A stretch of 64,000 bases of DNA from Euleptes europaea (lineage: Eukaryota > Chordata > Lepidosauria > Squamata > Sphaerodactylidae). Below, piece by piece: positions 23,301-30,790 of this stretch (position 1 is its first letter; the number at the start of each line of letters is the position of its first letter). Location: NCBI RefSeq assembly GCF_029931775.1, contig NC_079322.1, positions 78,367,326-78,431,325 on the forward strand. Reading direction: 5' to 3'. The notes under the pieces were generated by a model. The model was not told the DNA's origin and did no database searches. It saw only the letters and a program-made list of their open reading frames with translations. The position numbers and the translations under genes are program-made.

Positions 23301-26300
23301 CGGCACCTGATATAATAGACATGCTCCTCTGATCCTGGAGAGAATAGGAATCCATGTTTACTAGTAGCCATGAATACCCCTCTCCTCCATGAGCATGTCC
23401 GTTCCCCTCTTAAACTTTCCAAGTTGGCAGCTGTCACCACATCCTGGGACAGGGAGTTCCACCATTTAACTCTGCATTGTGTGAAGAAATATTTCCTTTT
23501 GTCTGTTTTGAATCTCCCGCCTTCCAGCTTCAGCAGATGACCCCTCGTTCCCGGTGAGACCAGGTTCAGAGCGGCTTAACTACGGTTAAAGCACAATGAA
23601 AACCAGTCACAAGGTCTCACTGGGCCTTCTGCTATGTTTGGTGCCAAGGAGGGGGCCAGTAGGAGCCTGACTTTTCAAAGCAGGACGAATGACCCCCCCC
23701 CCCAAGCATCTAAGCTCTTGGCCAAAGCCGGGTGTCCAGCGGCACAAGCTGGCCACAGAATGCCAGTGGGTGGCCAGTCAGTGTGACTGACCTCAGGGAG
23801 GACCAAACCTGCCTCCCCTTGAGGTCTTTCCCCGGGAGGCGGCCATCCTGTGCCTGACTGGGGGGAGAGAGGGGGCTGTGTACTTCACCTCTGAGCCACC
23901 TAACCCCCCCTCCCCAACCCCCACCAGCAGGTCCTTTTTCTCTTCACGGTAACCTGCAGGTAATGACAGGAGCATTCTGCATTCAGCCCTGAAGTGCAGG
24001 AGGGTGGGGAGGGGAGTCCACGGAAGCCCTTGGCCGTTCTGCCAGGCGTCAGGCTGCCTGCCCGAAGACCAGCGGAGAGGGGCTGCATTTCAAGGGGTCA
24101 TTCATTATTTAGCTCTCCGAAGTAATTATAGCTCTGCAGGCCTCAGCACCCTGCTCTGCTCTCCAGCGGGGGTGGGGGGGAAAGAAGGGAGGTGTGTGTG
24201 TGTGATAGGAATGGCACAGTTAGAGTCCCCGTTTGGGGCTGGGGGGGGGGGAGCTAAAACCTGAGAAGACACCCACAAAGGCATGTCAGGTCTCCCGGCG
24301 GTTTCCAAGCTCTGTCTGTCCAGCCTTCCCCATGACTGTGTGTGCTTTCCTCTCCCTCTGCCTTTTGTAGCCAGATCGCCTTCTGCCTTGAAGGGAGGGG
24401 GGTTGACATATGAATTCGAGTCCTGGAGCACCTTAAAGGCCAGCCAGATTTTCAGGGCACCAGCCTCCACGAGTCGAAACTCCCTTCGTCAGATGTATAA
24501 AAGAAGAAGAGTTGGTTTTTATATGCTGACTTTCTCTGCCACTTAAGGGAGACTCAAACCGGCTTACAATCCCCTTCCCTTCCCCTCCCCACAACAGACA
24601 CCCTGTGCGGTAGGTGGTGAGCTCAAAGACAACTGTGACTAGCCCAAGGTCACCCAGCTGGCTTCATGTGGAGGAGTGGGGAAACCAACCTGGTTCACCA
24701 AATTAGCCTCAAGCTGCTCATTTGGAGGAGTGGGGGAATCAAACGTGATTCTCCAGATCAGAGTCCACTGCTCCAAATCACCGCTCTTAACCACCACACC
24801 ATGCTGGCTCCCAGAGTGCAGGTCTTTCAATCAAGAAAAGCTGAACTATTTAGATTCGAGTCCAGGAGCACACCTTAGAGACTACTAAGATTTTTGGGGT
24901 CTGAGCCTTCGAGAGTAAAAGCTCTCCTCGTCAGTGTTTGACGAAGGGAGCTCTGACTCTTGACAGCTCACACCCCCAAAATCTTGTTGGTCTCTGAGGT
25001 GCCCCTGGACTCGAATCTAACTATTCTGCTGCAGCCCAACACGGTTTCTCTCTGAATCTGAACCTGGGTAGGCACCGTGTGGAGAAATTTCACAAGCCAA
25101 AATGGGTGTGGTTTAATATAGTGTGTCCCCCCCGCAAGTGTCAGGGCCCAGCAGAGCTCCTAGCGCTATCAGCAGTTGAATAAATAATGCAAAATGACTA
25201 AATAGATACAGGTTTAATTGGCATCATTGATATGGGTTTCTTTTCTCAGCAGAGAGTGCTTTTCTCATCCTTACAGGCTTCTGTCGCGAGACAGCGTAGC
25301 ACACTCTGGTCCGGGGGGGGGGGTGCATGCCTCACTCCTTCGGCTTGTGTTAGCTGCAAAGGAGAGAAGAGATTTACTTTCTCTTCCCATGTTGATTTTT
25401 CCCTGTCTCTCTACTATGTTTTTATCCCACCTTTCTTCCAGCGAGCTCAGGTCAGCATCTACAGCTGTCTTTCTCATTTTATTTACTTCATTTATACCCC
25501 ACCTTTCTCCCCAATCGTGATGACCCAACTTCTTGATCTATCAAGCTGATTTGTGTAGTCAAATTCCAGAGGTTATCCCTGCATAGCCAGTCCTGGAGGA
25601 ACATCCATGTTTACTTGCACCTGGAGATCCCTGGTGCTGTCAGGTGTGCCCTGCAGGTGACTTGTAATTTATTTCATGGTTTGTTTTCAACCCCTCCAGC
25701 AACAACCTTTCTGTTTTCTTCAGGGTGGGTGCTTTCGCTCTCCCTGAATGATGTACTTTCAGTCCACTTTAATGTTCATTTGCAAGTGGATTTTACCATT
25801 TCACACAGTAAAGTCTGGTTGCAAAGTGCATTGGGAGTGGATTATTCAGCACGGGTGGAAGCACCCTGGAGGGCCAGCCTCAAACAAATTTGGATCGTGT
25901 GGCTTGGTTGGTCCTGCCTCAGACGGCTTTCGACTCTCCCCTGCCCATTGAAAAAATACCCCGTCAGAAGGTTTCCTGGGCTCTCTTCTTCCACACATGC
26001 TTGTGGTGCACTCAGTAATTTTTTGGGGGGATGTCCTGTAACACCTGATCTCCTGCCTCCGTGCTGTGAAGTGGTCCGGATGCATCATCAGACAGCCCGG
26101 CTCTCGTTTCTGCCCCGAGGAAAGCGCTTGCACGAGCAGAACACAACTGCGGGAGATCCATTCCTTCAGCTGTGGCAGCCACAGCCCCTCGCCTTCTGGC
26201 GGGGCAGCCGTTGGGGCGGGTTTCAGTTGGCCTTTCCAGAGGCAAAGGGTGGTCCCTTCCAACTCTATGATTCTATGGCGGTGGGCTGGGGTCACCTTCT

Positions 26301-28870
26301 GGGCGAGAGACTGCGGCTTTCCCGCTCCAAGACACCCGTCTCTGTTGCTCCAGCTTGGGGCTGAGCGCTTTGCAGGGGCTGTGTGGATTTCCCACGCCTG
26401 CTGGTCCTCTGATCGGGCGGTGTTGGGTTGGGCTTTAATTCCTGCAGGTGGGGGCCAGTCCCTTGTTTGCACAAGTTTGAGCAGAGGGCATTGAAATCCA
26501 TCTGGGTGGAAGGGGATGGAGATTATCCCTGAGCAGCCATCTGGACCAGCTGCGGTTCCCATCCTTTCCCCCCACACCACCAGACTGGGCACCGCTGGTC
26601 TCCTGCTCGCTCAGAGGCCGCGAGGGGTGACGTCTTCAAAGAACTTTCAGACTGAGGCCAGGAAAGCTTTTCTGTGCTTCATGAAAGCTGAGAGCTCCAT
26701 GCCTCGATGAGATGTTGAACTAGTGGAAAGTGAAAGAGGCAGTGTGGTGGTGTGCTTAAGAGCATCAGACTAAGATCTGTGAGATCCAGGCTCAAATTCC
26801 GTCTCCACTGTGAAGCTAAGAAGCACACCCTGGGACCGCCACCGTTGATCAACCAAACCCTACCTCACAGGGTTGTTAAGAACATAAGAAAAGCCCTGCT
26901 GGATCAGACCAAGGTCCATCTCATGCAGCAGTCTGTCCACACAGTGGCCAACCAGGTGCCTCTAGGAAGCCCACAAGCAAGACGACTGCAGCAGCACCGT
27001 CCTGCCTGTGTTCCACAGCACCTGATATAACAAGCCTGCTCCTCTAATACTGGAGAGAATAGGGATGCATCATGACTAGTATCCATTTTGACTAGTAGCC
27101 ATGAATACCCCTCTCCATGAAGATGTCCACTCCCCCTCTTCCAAGTTGGCAGCCATCACCACATCCTGGGGTAGGGAGTTCCACAATTTCACTATGCGTT
27201 GTGTGAAGAAATACTTTTATCAGTTTTGAATCTCTCAACCACCAGCTTCAGATGACCCCTCATTCTACCATTATGAGAGAGGGAGAAAAGCTTCTCCCTG
27301 TCCACTCTCTCCAAAGCATGCATAATTGCATAGACTTCTATCATATCTCTCCTTAACCACCTTCTTTCTAAGCTAAACAGCCTAAGGGTTTTAACCATTC
27401 CTCATAGGACAGCTGCTCTGATCATTTTGGTTGCTCTTTCCTGTACCTTCTCAAGCTCTGCATTATCCTTTTTTAGGTGTGACCAGAACTGTACACAGTA
27501 TTCCAAGTGTGGTCTCGATTTGTACAAGGGCAGTATGATAGCAGCAGTTTTATTCTATGCTAAAATAGGGCAAGGAGTACCACAAATGCCCACTGAGCTT
27601 CTTGGAGGAAACATGGGGCAAAAATGTGCTGGGTAGAAAACAACATTAAAAAAGAAAAAGCCGTCATCAGCCTAATTCAATAGAGAGACTGGGAATCTCT
27701 TTACGGAGAAGGGGGGGCATTTTCAGTTCTGTATTCTGCACAGCAGGTTGGTGCTGCATGAATGAATCTGGTCCTCCTTAATAGCAACACCCAGGTGCTT
27801 TCCACTTGGGGATGGGTCTTGGCTCAGTGGCTGAGCCTCTGCTTTCTCTGCAGAAGGCCTGGGTTCAAGCCCCACCATCTCCAGTTAAAAGTGCCTGGTG
27901 GTGGGTGACGGGAAAGATCTCTGCCAGAGACCCCGAGAAGCCGCTGCCTGTCTGAGTAGACTGACCTTGATGGACCCGGGGGTCTGATTGAGTAGAAGAC
28001 AGCTTCGTGTGTTTGTTTGAGCTGTGGACTAGAGCCAGCATGCTGTAGTGGTTAAGAGTGGTGGACTCTAATCTGGAGAAACGGGTTCAATTCCCCAGTC
28101 CCCCACATGAGGCCAGCTTGTTGACCTTGGCTAGTCACAGTTCTCCCCAGACTCTCTCAGCCTCACCTAATTCACAAGGTGTCTGTTGTGGGAAGAGGAA
28201 GGGAAGACGATTGTAAGCCGGGTTGATTCTCCTTAAAAAGTAGACGAAATTGGCATATAAAAACCAACTCATACATAAGAAAGGCCCTGCTGGATCAGAC
28301 CCAGGCCCATCAAGTCCAGCAGTCTGTTCACACCGTGGCCAACCAGATGCCTCCAGGAAGCCCACAAGCAAGATGACTGCAGCAGCACCATCCTGCCTGG
28401 GTTCCACAGCACCTCATTTAATGGGCATGCACCTCTGATACTGGAGAGAATGGGTATGCATCATGACTTGTACCCATTTTTACTAGTCTGATGCTCTTAA
28501 GTAGTCTGAATCTCTTAAGCATACCACCACACTGGCTCTTTCAATTTCCACTAGCTCAACATCTTCTTTCTGGCGCTCCCTGGTCTGCCACAGCCACCAA
28601 ACCCTGTGATTTTCCACCGTGCCAGGAATTCACCTTGCCTTTCAGACCTGGCTAATTTGTGCTGGCAAATCTGGTCTTCTCTCCCCAGGAGCAGGATGGC
28701 TTCGATTCAACTTCCTTGTCGAAGCCTGACCTAGTTTCTCCCCCCCCCTTTTTTTCCTTTTGTCACAGGTTCCTTATTATGAATGGCTTGATTTGAAGTC
28801 GGAGTGGCAGAAAGCCGCCTTTCTCAGGGACAGGATGAACAAGGCTGTGGCGGAAGACATGGCAAAGTAG
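4963..28870 (+). CDS. TBRG4: TBRG4 / FASTKD4, mitochondrial RNA-binding FAST-kinase-domain protein; ten coding exons
   Basis: Exons 4963-5376, 7019-7336, 8036-8207, 10022-10179, 10843-10953, 11734-11878, 19637-19882, 21648-21759, 22795-22909 and 28769-28870 all have AG/GT borders and compatible phases. They sum to 1893 nt, or 630 aa plus TAG; human TBRG4 is 631 aa. Recognisable blocks in order: an N-terminal basic mitochondrial-targeting-like segment ([17 protein letters not shown]), [88 protein letters not shown], and a C-terminal RAP domain (about residues 559-630) with LRWEFPNF and [14 protein letters not shown]. Known role of the family: matrix RNA-binding protein that stabilises and helps process a subset of mitochondrial mRNAs. 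Introns are swollen by repeats (7.8 kb before exon 7, 5.9 kb before exon 10). The 5' UTR exon is not fixed. The gene looks intact, and the next gene on this strand is a NACAD-like exon. Confidence 0.96.
5600..6335 (+). repeat. CR1 LINE 3' portion with reverse-transcriptase C-terminus
   Basis: Encodes [19 protein letters not shown] and, after a stop, [10 protein letters not shown], the usual CR1 ORF2 end. The 3' UTR follows but lacks the terminal TTCTTATG. Sense to TBRG4, in its first listed intron. Confidence 0.85.
6688..6977 (+). repeat. tRNA-derived SINE (family A)
   Basis: Head 'gtggttaagagtggtggtt', B box ggtttgattcc, tail 'ggcatataaaaaccagctc' plus CTT run; ends 41 bp before coding exon 2. 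Confidence 0.88.
7019..7336 (+). CDS. TBRG4: TBRG4 coding exon 2
   Basis: Acceptor gtctccag; encodes residues 139-244 from [13 protein letters not shown] to LMDRLEDK; donor gtacag; phase 0 on both sides. Contains the strongly conserved SVEQEVRW and RWTEIED blocks. Confidence 0.95.
7516..7650 (+). ncRNA. SNORA5: H/ACA box snoRNA, SNORA5-like, in a TBRG4 intron
   Basis: Two hairpins with the right boxes. The 5' hairpin has a lower stem GCAGCTG/CAGTTGC and an apical stem CTCACC/GGTGAG. The H box ACAGTA (ANANNA) is at 7578-7583. The 3' hairpin has a lower stem CTGTAGC/GCTGCAG and an apical stem CGGAG/CTCCG. ACA is at 7645-7647, three bases from the inferred end. It lies in the intron between coding exons 2 and 3, and TBRG4 introns host the SNORA5A/B/C genes in mammals; processing from the spliced intron is expected. 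It would guide rRNA pseudouridylation. The structure is seen directly; the family name rests on host gene and recollection of the sequence. Confidence 0.85.
7684..7905 (+). repeat. tRNA-Ala-derived SINE (family B)
   Basis: B box ggttcgatcccc, body 'gaccctggagagcc', tail 'ggcagcttcatgtgtcc'. Lies between the snoRNA and coding exon 3. Confidence 0.9.
8036..8207 (+). CDS. TBRG4: TBRG4 coding exon 3
   Basis: Starts [15 protein letters not shown] (human CLELVEHFGP) and ends FAYG at donor gtaagt in phase 1. The acceptor (ttcgccaacag) has a poor polypyrimidine tract, yet the phase and homology leave no better choice. Confidence 0.92.
8208..8845. other. Intron sequence without recognised repeat
   Basis: AT-rich then GC-richer, with a short CAG run near 8504. 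No exon fits the protein here. Confidence 0.4.
8846..9412 (-). repeat. CR1 LINE 3' portion
   Basis: Minus-strand translation has [20 protein letters not shown] and [15 protein letters not shown]; 3' end at 8846. Confidence 0.85.
9415..9895 (+). repeat. L2-like LINE 3' portion
   Basis: Translation fragments such as [16 protein letters not shown] and a later '[13 protein letters not shown]' resemble the C-terminus of L2/Jockey-type reverse transcriptases (LK..HGL.P; AF..aaP.LWN). Heavily decayed; abuts a CR1 end. Confidence 0.55.
10022..10179 (+). CDS. TBRG4: TBRG4 coding exon 4
   Basis: Acceptor ccttcctccaag; the phase-1 join completes a Gly codon. Encodes [17 protein letters not shown] to LPLFEAFAQ; donor gtgagt; phase 0 after. 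Confidence 0.95.
10429..10729 (-). repeat. tRNA-derived SINE (family C) with target-site duplication
   Basis: Minus-strand head has a tRNA-like A box and a B box like GAGTTTGATC; body has 'gacgtcacatccc'. Flanked by near-identical 15-bp repeats (ccttggctggg-aag) at 10414-10428 and 10730-10744, as expected for LINE-mediated insertion. Confidence 0.8.
10843..10953 (+). CDS. TBRG4: TBRG4 coding exon 5
   Basis: Acceptor tttctcctcag; encodes [14 protein letters not shown] through [11 protein letters not shown] to AFFST; donor gtaatt; phase 0 both sides. Confidence 0.94.
11058..11670 (+). repeat. CR1 LINE 3' portion with long open RT C-terminus
   Basis: 171-codon open frame: [51 protein letters not shown]. 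Ends in the CR1 terminus 'ccttccaactctatgattct'. Fills most of the intron after coding exon 5, in sense. Confidence 0.9.
11734..11878 (+). CDS. TBRG4: TBRG4 coding exon 6
   Basis: Acceptor tcttcctcag; encodes [17 protein letters not shown], then [15 protein letters not shown], to CAHFL plus one base; donor gtataa, a weak consensus. Followed by the largest intron of the gene (7.8 kb). Confidence 0.94.
12004..12444. mobile_element. Non-autonomous hAT element
   Basis: Ends CAGGGGGTCCCAACC and TTGGGGACACCTG are inverted repeats. Flanks tcttggct / tgttagct match at 6 of 8 positions, a decayed 8-bp duplication. Related to the larger element at 57016. Confidence 0.75.
12596..12880 (+). repeat. CR1 LINE fragment
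   Basis: 'atggtgagacctcacttggaatactgtg' through 'gcttagaaagaaggcggtta' matches the RT C-terminal part of the other copies. Confidence 0.8.
13219..13365 (+). repeat. Sauria-like SINE fragment
   Basis: 'gcctggtgtagtgtcactctgggacttgg...' with 'cagggttgttgtcaggataaaatgg' tail. Confidence 0.6.
13445..13600 (-). repeat. CR1 LINE 3' fragment
   Basis: 'cagaagagccctgctgggttagacc' and 'agtccagcag' match the CR1 3' end in reverse. Confidence 0.65.
13613..14014 (+). repeat. SINE A interrupted by a SINE B copy
   Basis: SINE A head 'gagccagcgtggcgtagaggtt' stops near 13660; SINE B runs 13661-13857; the SINE A body resumes at 'gggtgaccttgggctagtc'. SINE B is therefore younger here. Confidence 0.8.
14030..15950 (-). 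repeat. Old CR1 LINE copy, interrupted
   Basis: Minus-strand fragments ([13 protein letters not shown]; then [20 protein letters not shown] upstream) are diverged CR1 RT. An AT-rich block at about 14440-14940 and a SINE A 3' piece at 15557-15707 break it. One of the oldest CR1 copies in the window by divergence. Confidence 0.65.
15557..15707 (+). repeat. SINE A 3' part
   Basis: 'ctctctcagccccacccacc' to 'aaaaaccaactcttcttctt', inside the old CR1. Confidence 0.85.
16026..16530 (-). repeat. CR1 LINE 3' portion
   Basis: Minus translation [41 protein letters not shown]; 3' terminus at the left ('atagaatcacagagtaggaaggg'). Confidence 0.88.
16531..17723. other. Intron DNA, mostly unassigned
   Basis: No exon for TBRG4 detected. 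From about 17470 it resembles the unassigned dispersed family with 'gcggcttataataacaagcc'. Confidence 0.35.
17724..18075 (-). repeat. CR1 LINE 3' portion
   Basis: 'aatcataagagttggaaggg' at the left and reverse RT-end sequence to 'ctccagcttgtctgg'. Confidence 0.8.
18076..18600 (-). repeat. Unassigned AT-rich repeat carrying a hammerhead-like core
   Basis: Unique-looking AT-rich DNA around the motif at 18210-18259. Boundaries are uncertain. Dispersed 'GAAACGCGTT'-type sequences of this kind are known from Penelope-like retroelements, but no reverse transcriptase is visible. Confidence 0.35.
18210..18259 (-). ncRNA. Candidate hammerhead ribozyme
   Basis: On the minus strand: helix I UAACCA, core CUGAUGA, helix II GGCC-CCACA-GGCU, core GAAAC, seven bases, GUA cleavage triplet, UG, then UGGUUA closing helix I with six pairs. 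All core positions are present in order. Helix III is short, as in dimer-acting hammerheads of retroelements. Activity is not shown. Confidence 0.5.
18737..18981 (+). repeat. SINE A
   Basis: Head 'cggtgtagtggttaagagc', B box gggttcgattcccc, tail 'aaaaaccaactcttcttct'. Confidence 0.9.
19268..19455 (-). repeat. CR1 LINE 3' end
   Basis: 'agagttggaagggaccac' and 'tctagtccaaccccctgc', typical CR1 3' terminus reversed; 180 bp before coding exon 7. Confidence 0.85.
19637..19882 (+). CDS. TBRG4: TBRG4 coding exon 7
   Basis: Acceptor follows a long C/T tract (ccccccccctttctttcctgcccag). Encodes residues 440-521, including [23 protein letters not shown] and [14 protein letters not shown], ending VYGWQL; donor gtaagc; phase 1. 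Confidence 0.93.
20013..20760 (-). repeat. CR1 LINE 3' portion
   Basis: Minus translation contains [12 protein letters not shown] (RT motif with the FADD variant usual in CR1), [17 protein letters not shown] and [19 protein letters not shown]. Internal deletion near 20430. Confidence 0.88.
20789..20960 (-). repeat. CR1 LINE 3' fragment, diverged
   Basis: 'catagaaagagccccactgg' and 'gtccagctgcc' resemble the reversed CR1 3' end. Confidence 0.55.
21130..21303 (+). repeat. CR1 LINE 3' end
   Basis: 'gggcaccttggccatcttc' to 'ccacctctatgattctataa'. Confidence 0.85.
21349..21643 (+). repeat. SINE A abutting the coding exon 8 acceptor
   Basis: Head 'gcctggtttagtggtcaag', tail 'aaaaatcaactcttcttctt' ending four bases before the acceptor at 21647. 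Confidence 0.92.
21648..21759 (+). CDS. TBRG4: TBRG4 coding exon 8
   Basis: Encodes [18 protein letters not shown] to PPGARR (human DAEVLLDSDGEFLPV); donor gtgagt; phase 1 in, phase 2 out. Its acceptor lies directly at the 3' tail of a SINE, whose CTT repeats form the polypyrimidine tract. Confidence 0.93.
22107..22160 (+). repeat. 16-bp tandem repeat, three units
   Basis: Units of ggaaaaaagcccacac repeated head to tail. Confidence 0.75.
22370..22615 (-). repeat. CR1 LINE fragment
   Basis: 'tgctgacagatggccatcta' and 'cttgaggaagcctgttccac' as in other copies. Confidence 0.8.
22795..22909 (+). CDS. TBRG4: TBRG4 coding exon 9 (start of RAP domain)
   Basis: Acceptor ccgttgcag; encodes [20 protein letters not shown] to GFLLVD; donor gtgagt. 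This is the first half of the RAP domain, very close to mammals. Confidence 0.95.
23178..23550 (-). repeat. CR1 LINE 3' portion
   Basis: 3' end 'ataagaaaaggctctgctgg' at the left; the body runs into the reversed RT C-terminus. Confidence 0.85.
24501..24812 (-). repeat. SINE A, inverted
   Basis: Starts 'agaagaagagttggttttta' and ends 'ccaccacaccatgctggctc'. Confidence 0.92.
24889..24985. repeat. Imperfect inverted pair of the 'CTGACGAAGGGAG' repeat
   Basis: Left part reads agcttttactctcgaaggct-like on the minus strand; right part reads gacgaagggagctctgactc on the plus strand; meeting point near 24948. Each carries a decayed hammerhead-like core. Confidence 0.6.
25000..26736. other. Intron DNA, few recognised repeats
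   Basis: Apart from the MITE, a Sauria-like tail at about 25420-25520 and a short CR1 terminus at 26243-26277, I recognise nothing. The long open frames here have no family resemblance. Confidence 0.4.
25724..25872. mobile_element. Palindromic MITE (family M), old copy
   Basis: Gggtgctttcgc at the left and gtggaagcaccc at the right; interior 'actttcagtccactttaatg' and 'cacacagtaaagtc' shared with 60242-60402. Confidence 0.65.
26737..26878 (+). repeat. Sauria-like SINE 5' part
   Basis: 'gtgtggtggtgtgcttaagagcatcagacta' then 'ctacctcacagggttgtt'; joined directly to the CR1 that follows. Confidence 0.6.
26878..27555 (-). repeat. CR1 LINE 3' portion
   Basis: Runs from the 3' terminus 'taagaacataagaaaagccc' to 'tggtctcgatttgtacaaggg'; minus translation [23 protein letters not shown]. 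Confidence 0.88.
27812..28015 (+). repeat. SINE B, diverged
   Basis: Head 'cttggctcagtggctgagc', B box gggttcaagcccc, tail 'gaagacagcttcgtgtg'. Confidence 0.85.
28035..28270 (+). repeat. SINE A
   Basis: Head 'gctgtagtggttaagagtgg', tail 'aaattggcatataaaaacc'. Confidence 0.9.
28274..28480 (-). repeat. CR1 LINE 3' end
   Basis: 'ataagaaaggccctgctggatcagacc' reversed CR1 terminus directly after the SINE A tail. Confidence 0.85.
28769..28870 (+). CDS. TBRG4: TBRG4 terminal coding exon 10 (end of RAP domain)
   Basis: Acceptor tttgtcacag after a T/C-rich tract; encodes [14 protein letters not shown] to KAVAEDMAK, then TAG at 28868-28870. The C-terminus matches the mammalian protein almost residue for residue. 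Confidence 0.95.
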   Translation, partial: VPYYEWLDLKSEWQKAAFLRDRMNKAVAEDMAK

Positions 28871-29028
28871 AGGCGGACTCAAGGAAGGGGAAGGAGAGAG
28901 ACTCTTGAGGGCGGCTCATAAGGGAATCCTGCCTGTCTTCCTTCTCCCCGTCGATGGCATAGGTGCTGCGAATCGGGGCTGAGGAGCATCGTGGGCCCTC
29001 TCCCACTGTGTACATGAACGTGCATTTG

Positions 29029-29034
29029 AATAAA
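29029..29034 (+). terminator. TBRG4: TBRG4 polyadenylation signal AATAAA
   Basis: Canonical AATAAA 159 nt after the stop codon, followed by a GT-rich stretch (tggtctgttgt) suited to a downstream element. Implies a short 3' UTR of about 0.2 kb. Confidence 0.8.
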
Positions 29035-29268
29035 TGGTCTGTTGTATAGTTCAGATGTCTCCCCTCCCCTGTTCTGCTTCCAGTACAGCCTGGCAAAGAG
29101 ACTCTCTGAATGCTCGTGTTAAGCAAGAGGAGGGCGGGCTTTGGTCACCAAGTGGAAGTAGGAGAATCAGGCTCAGTTCTGGGTGGCCCGAGGTCCGGTG
29201 GAAACACTCATCCTCTCTGATAATTCTGAAGTTTCCTTACTTGTCGAAGGCTTTCACGGTCAGAGTTC

Positions 29269-29441
29269 ATTGGTTCTTGTAGGTTATCCGGGCTGTGTAA
29301 CCGTGGTCTTGGTATTTTCTTTCCTGACGTTTCGCCAGCAGCTGTGGCAGGCAAGATGCCTGCCACAGCTGCTGGCGAAACGTCAGGAAAGAAAATACCA
29401 AGACCACGGTTACACAGCCCGGATAACCTACAAGAACCAAT
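29269..29441. repeat. Perfect palindrome, 85-bp arms, 3-bp spacer
   Basis: 29269-29353 and 29357-29441 are exact reverse complements, with AGA between. The arm is a dispersed repeat also present singly at 30640-30780. Begins about 230 bp after the TBRG4 poly(A) signal. Confidence 0.97.
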
Positions 29442-29697
29442 TTCCCTACTTGGTTGTGAAGTGCATGTACAGGAATGGAAAGAGGGTGGCAGAATGGTGT
29501 TGGAGCAAAGGTGTTGTGTTCTTTCCCCACATTTTGGGGTCCGGTTCCCCCGCCCTTTCAGGAGAAAAGCAAGCTTAAATATTTAAACAGGAGCCTATGA
29601 TATCTGTGGAGAAGCATTCTTCTGACAAAGGGTGTGAAGGGAAGAAAACAAGTGGATACATCTGTGCGCAGATTGTAATGCATCTTTCTCCATGCCT

Positions 29698-29790
29698 GGT
29701 CCTTTTAACTGGAGATGCCCGGGATTGAACCTGGGACCCTTCTGCATGCCAAACAGAGGCTCTACCACTTAGCCACAGCCCCTCCCCTAA
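29698..29790 (-). repeat. SINE B, partial
   Basis: Reverse of 'gggctgtggct...cccgggcatctcc' with B box gattgaacc. Confidence 0.85.
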
Positions 29791-30188
29791 CATATGGAAG
29801 GAGACAGTAGGAAAAAAGGCCGCATGGGAAGCACTGGTACACTTGGAACATTTAAAGCAGGTAAGGGGAAGGACTTGTCTACATGTGCGCCCTTCTGCAA
29901 CCCAACGTGACTGAGTTCTGTGAGCCTTGAGCTCCGTGGCTGCCTCAGGGCCCTTCCTTTCCAGCAGACTTCTCTCGTCCCTCTGTTCCCTTCTCTGGAA
30001 TCCTGCTGTACTGTTGTCTTTGGGGCAGAGAGGCATCTGGCACGCTCAGTCGCGCATTTCCTGCCCGCCGAAAAGGACCGGGTGCACGCACATTGTGGGC
30101 TTCTCGATTTAACTATTAGTTCATCACAAGCTTCTGTCCTCCAGGTGAGAGTTTTGTCCTCTCTTCCCAGAGACTGTTCTGTACCACT

Positions 30189-30512
30189 GAAGAAGAAGAG
30201 AGAAGAGTTGTTTTTTTGTATATGTTGACTTTCTCTACCACTTAAGGGAGAATCAAACCAGCTGACTATCACCTTCCCTTCCCCTCCCCACAACAGACAT
30301 CCTGTGAGGTTGGTGGGGCTGAGAGAGCTCAGAGAGCTGTGACTAGCCCAAGGCCACCCAGCTGGCTTCATGTGTAGGAGCAGGGAAGCAAATCCAGTTC
30401 ACCAGATTAGCCTCCCGCTCATGTGGAGGAGTGGGGAATCAAACCAGGTTCTCCAGATCAGAGTCCACCACTCCAAACTACCACTCTTAACCACTACACC
30501 ACGCTGGCTCTT
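30189..30512 (-). repeat. SINE A, inverted
   Basis: 'agaagaagagagaagagttg' to 'ccactacaccacgctggctc'. Confidence 0.92.
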
Positions 30513-30639
30513 TTGATAATCTTTGCCATTGAAAATGGGGACAGAGAGGTGAGAGAACAAGGGTGCTCCAGTCTGCTAGAAAGAACAGTCCCTAAGGCAA
30601 GACTGGGTCACAGTCAATCTTCGGGTAACCTGCTTGTAG

Positions 30640-30790
30640 TTATTGTCGAAGGCTTTCACAGTCAGAGTTCATTGGTTCTTGTAGGTTATCTGGGCTGTGT
30701 AACCGTGGTCTTGGTATTTTCTTTCCTGACGTTTCACCAGCAGCTGTGGCAGGCATCTTCAGAGGAGTAACACTGAAGGACAGTGTCTCT
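30640..30790 (-). repeat. Dispersed repeat with hammerhead-like 5' end
   Basis: Single copy of the sequence in the palindrome arms ('ggttatctgggctgtgtaacc', 'tttctttcctgacgtttca'). Confidence 0.75.
30724..30766 (-). ncRNA. Candidate minimal hammerhead ribozyme
   Basis: Minus strand: UCCU, core CUGAAGA, one extra U, stem II GCCUGC/GCUGGU (G-U closing pair and one mismatch) around CACAGCU, core GAAAC, GUC, then AGGA pairing with UCCU. Helix III would be only AC/GU, as in hammerheads that work as dimers. Confidence 0.45.

Noticed and set aside
25615-26592. Overlapping 249- and 248-codon open frames on opposite strands
   Set aside because: No recognisable domain, overlap a MITE and a CR1 end, and lie in a TBRG4 intron.
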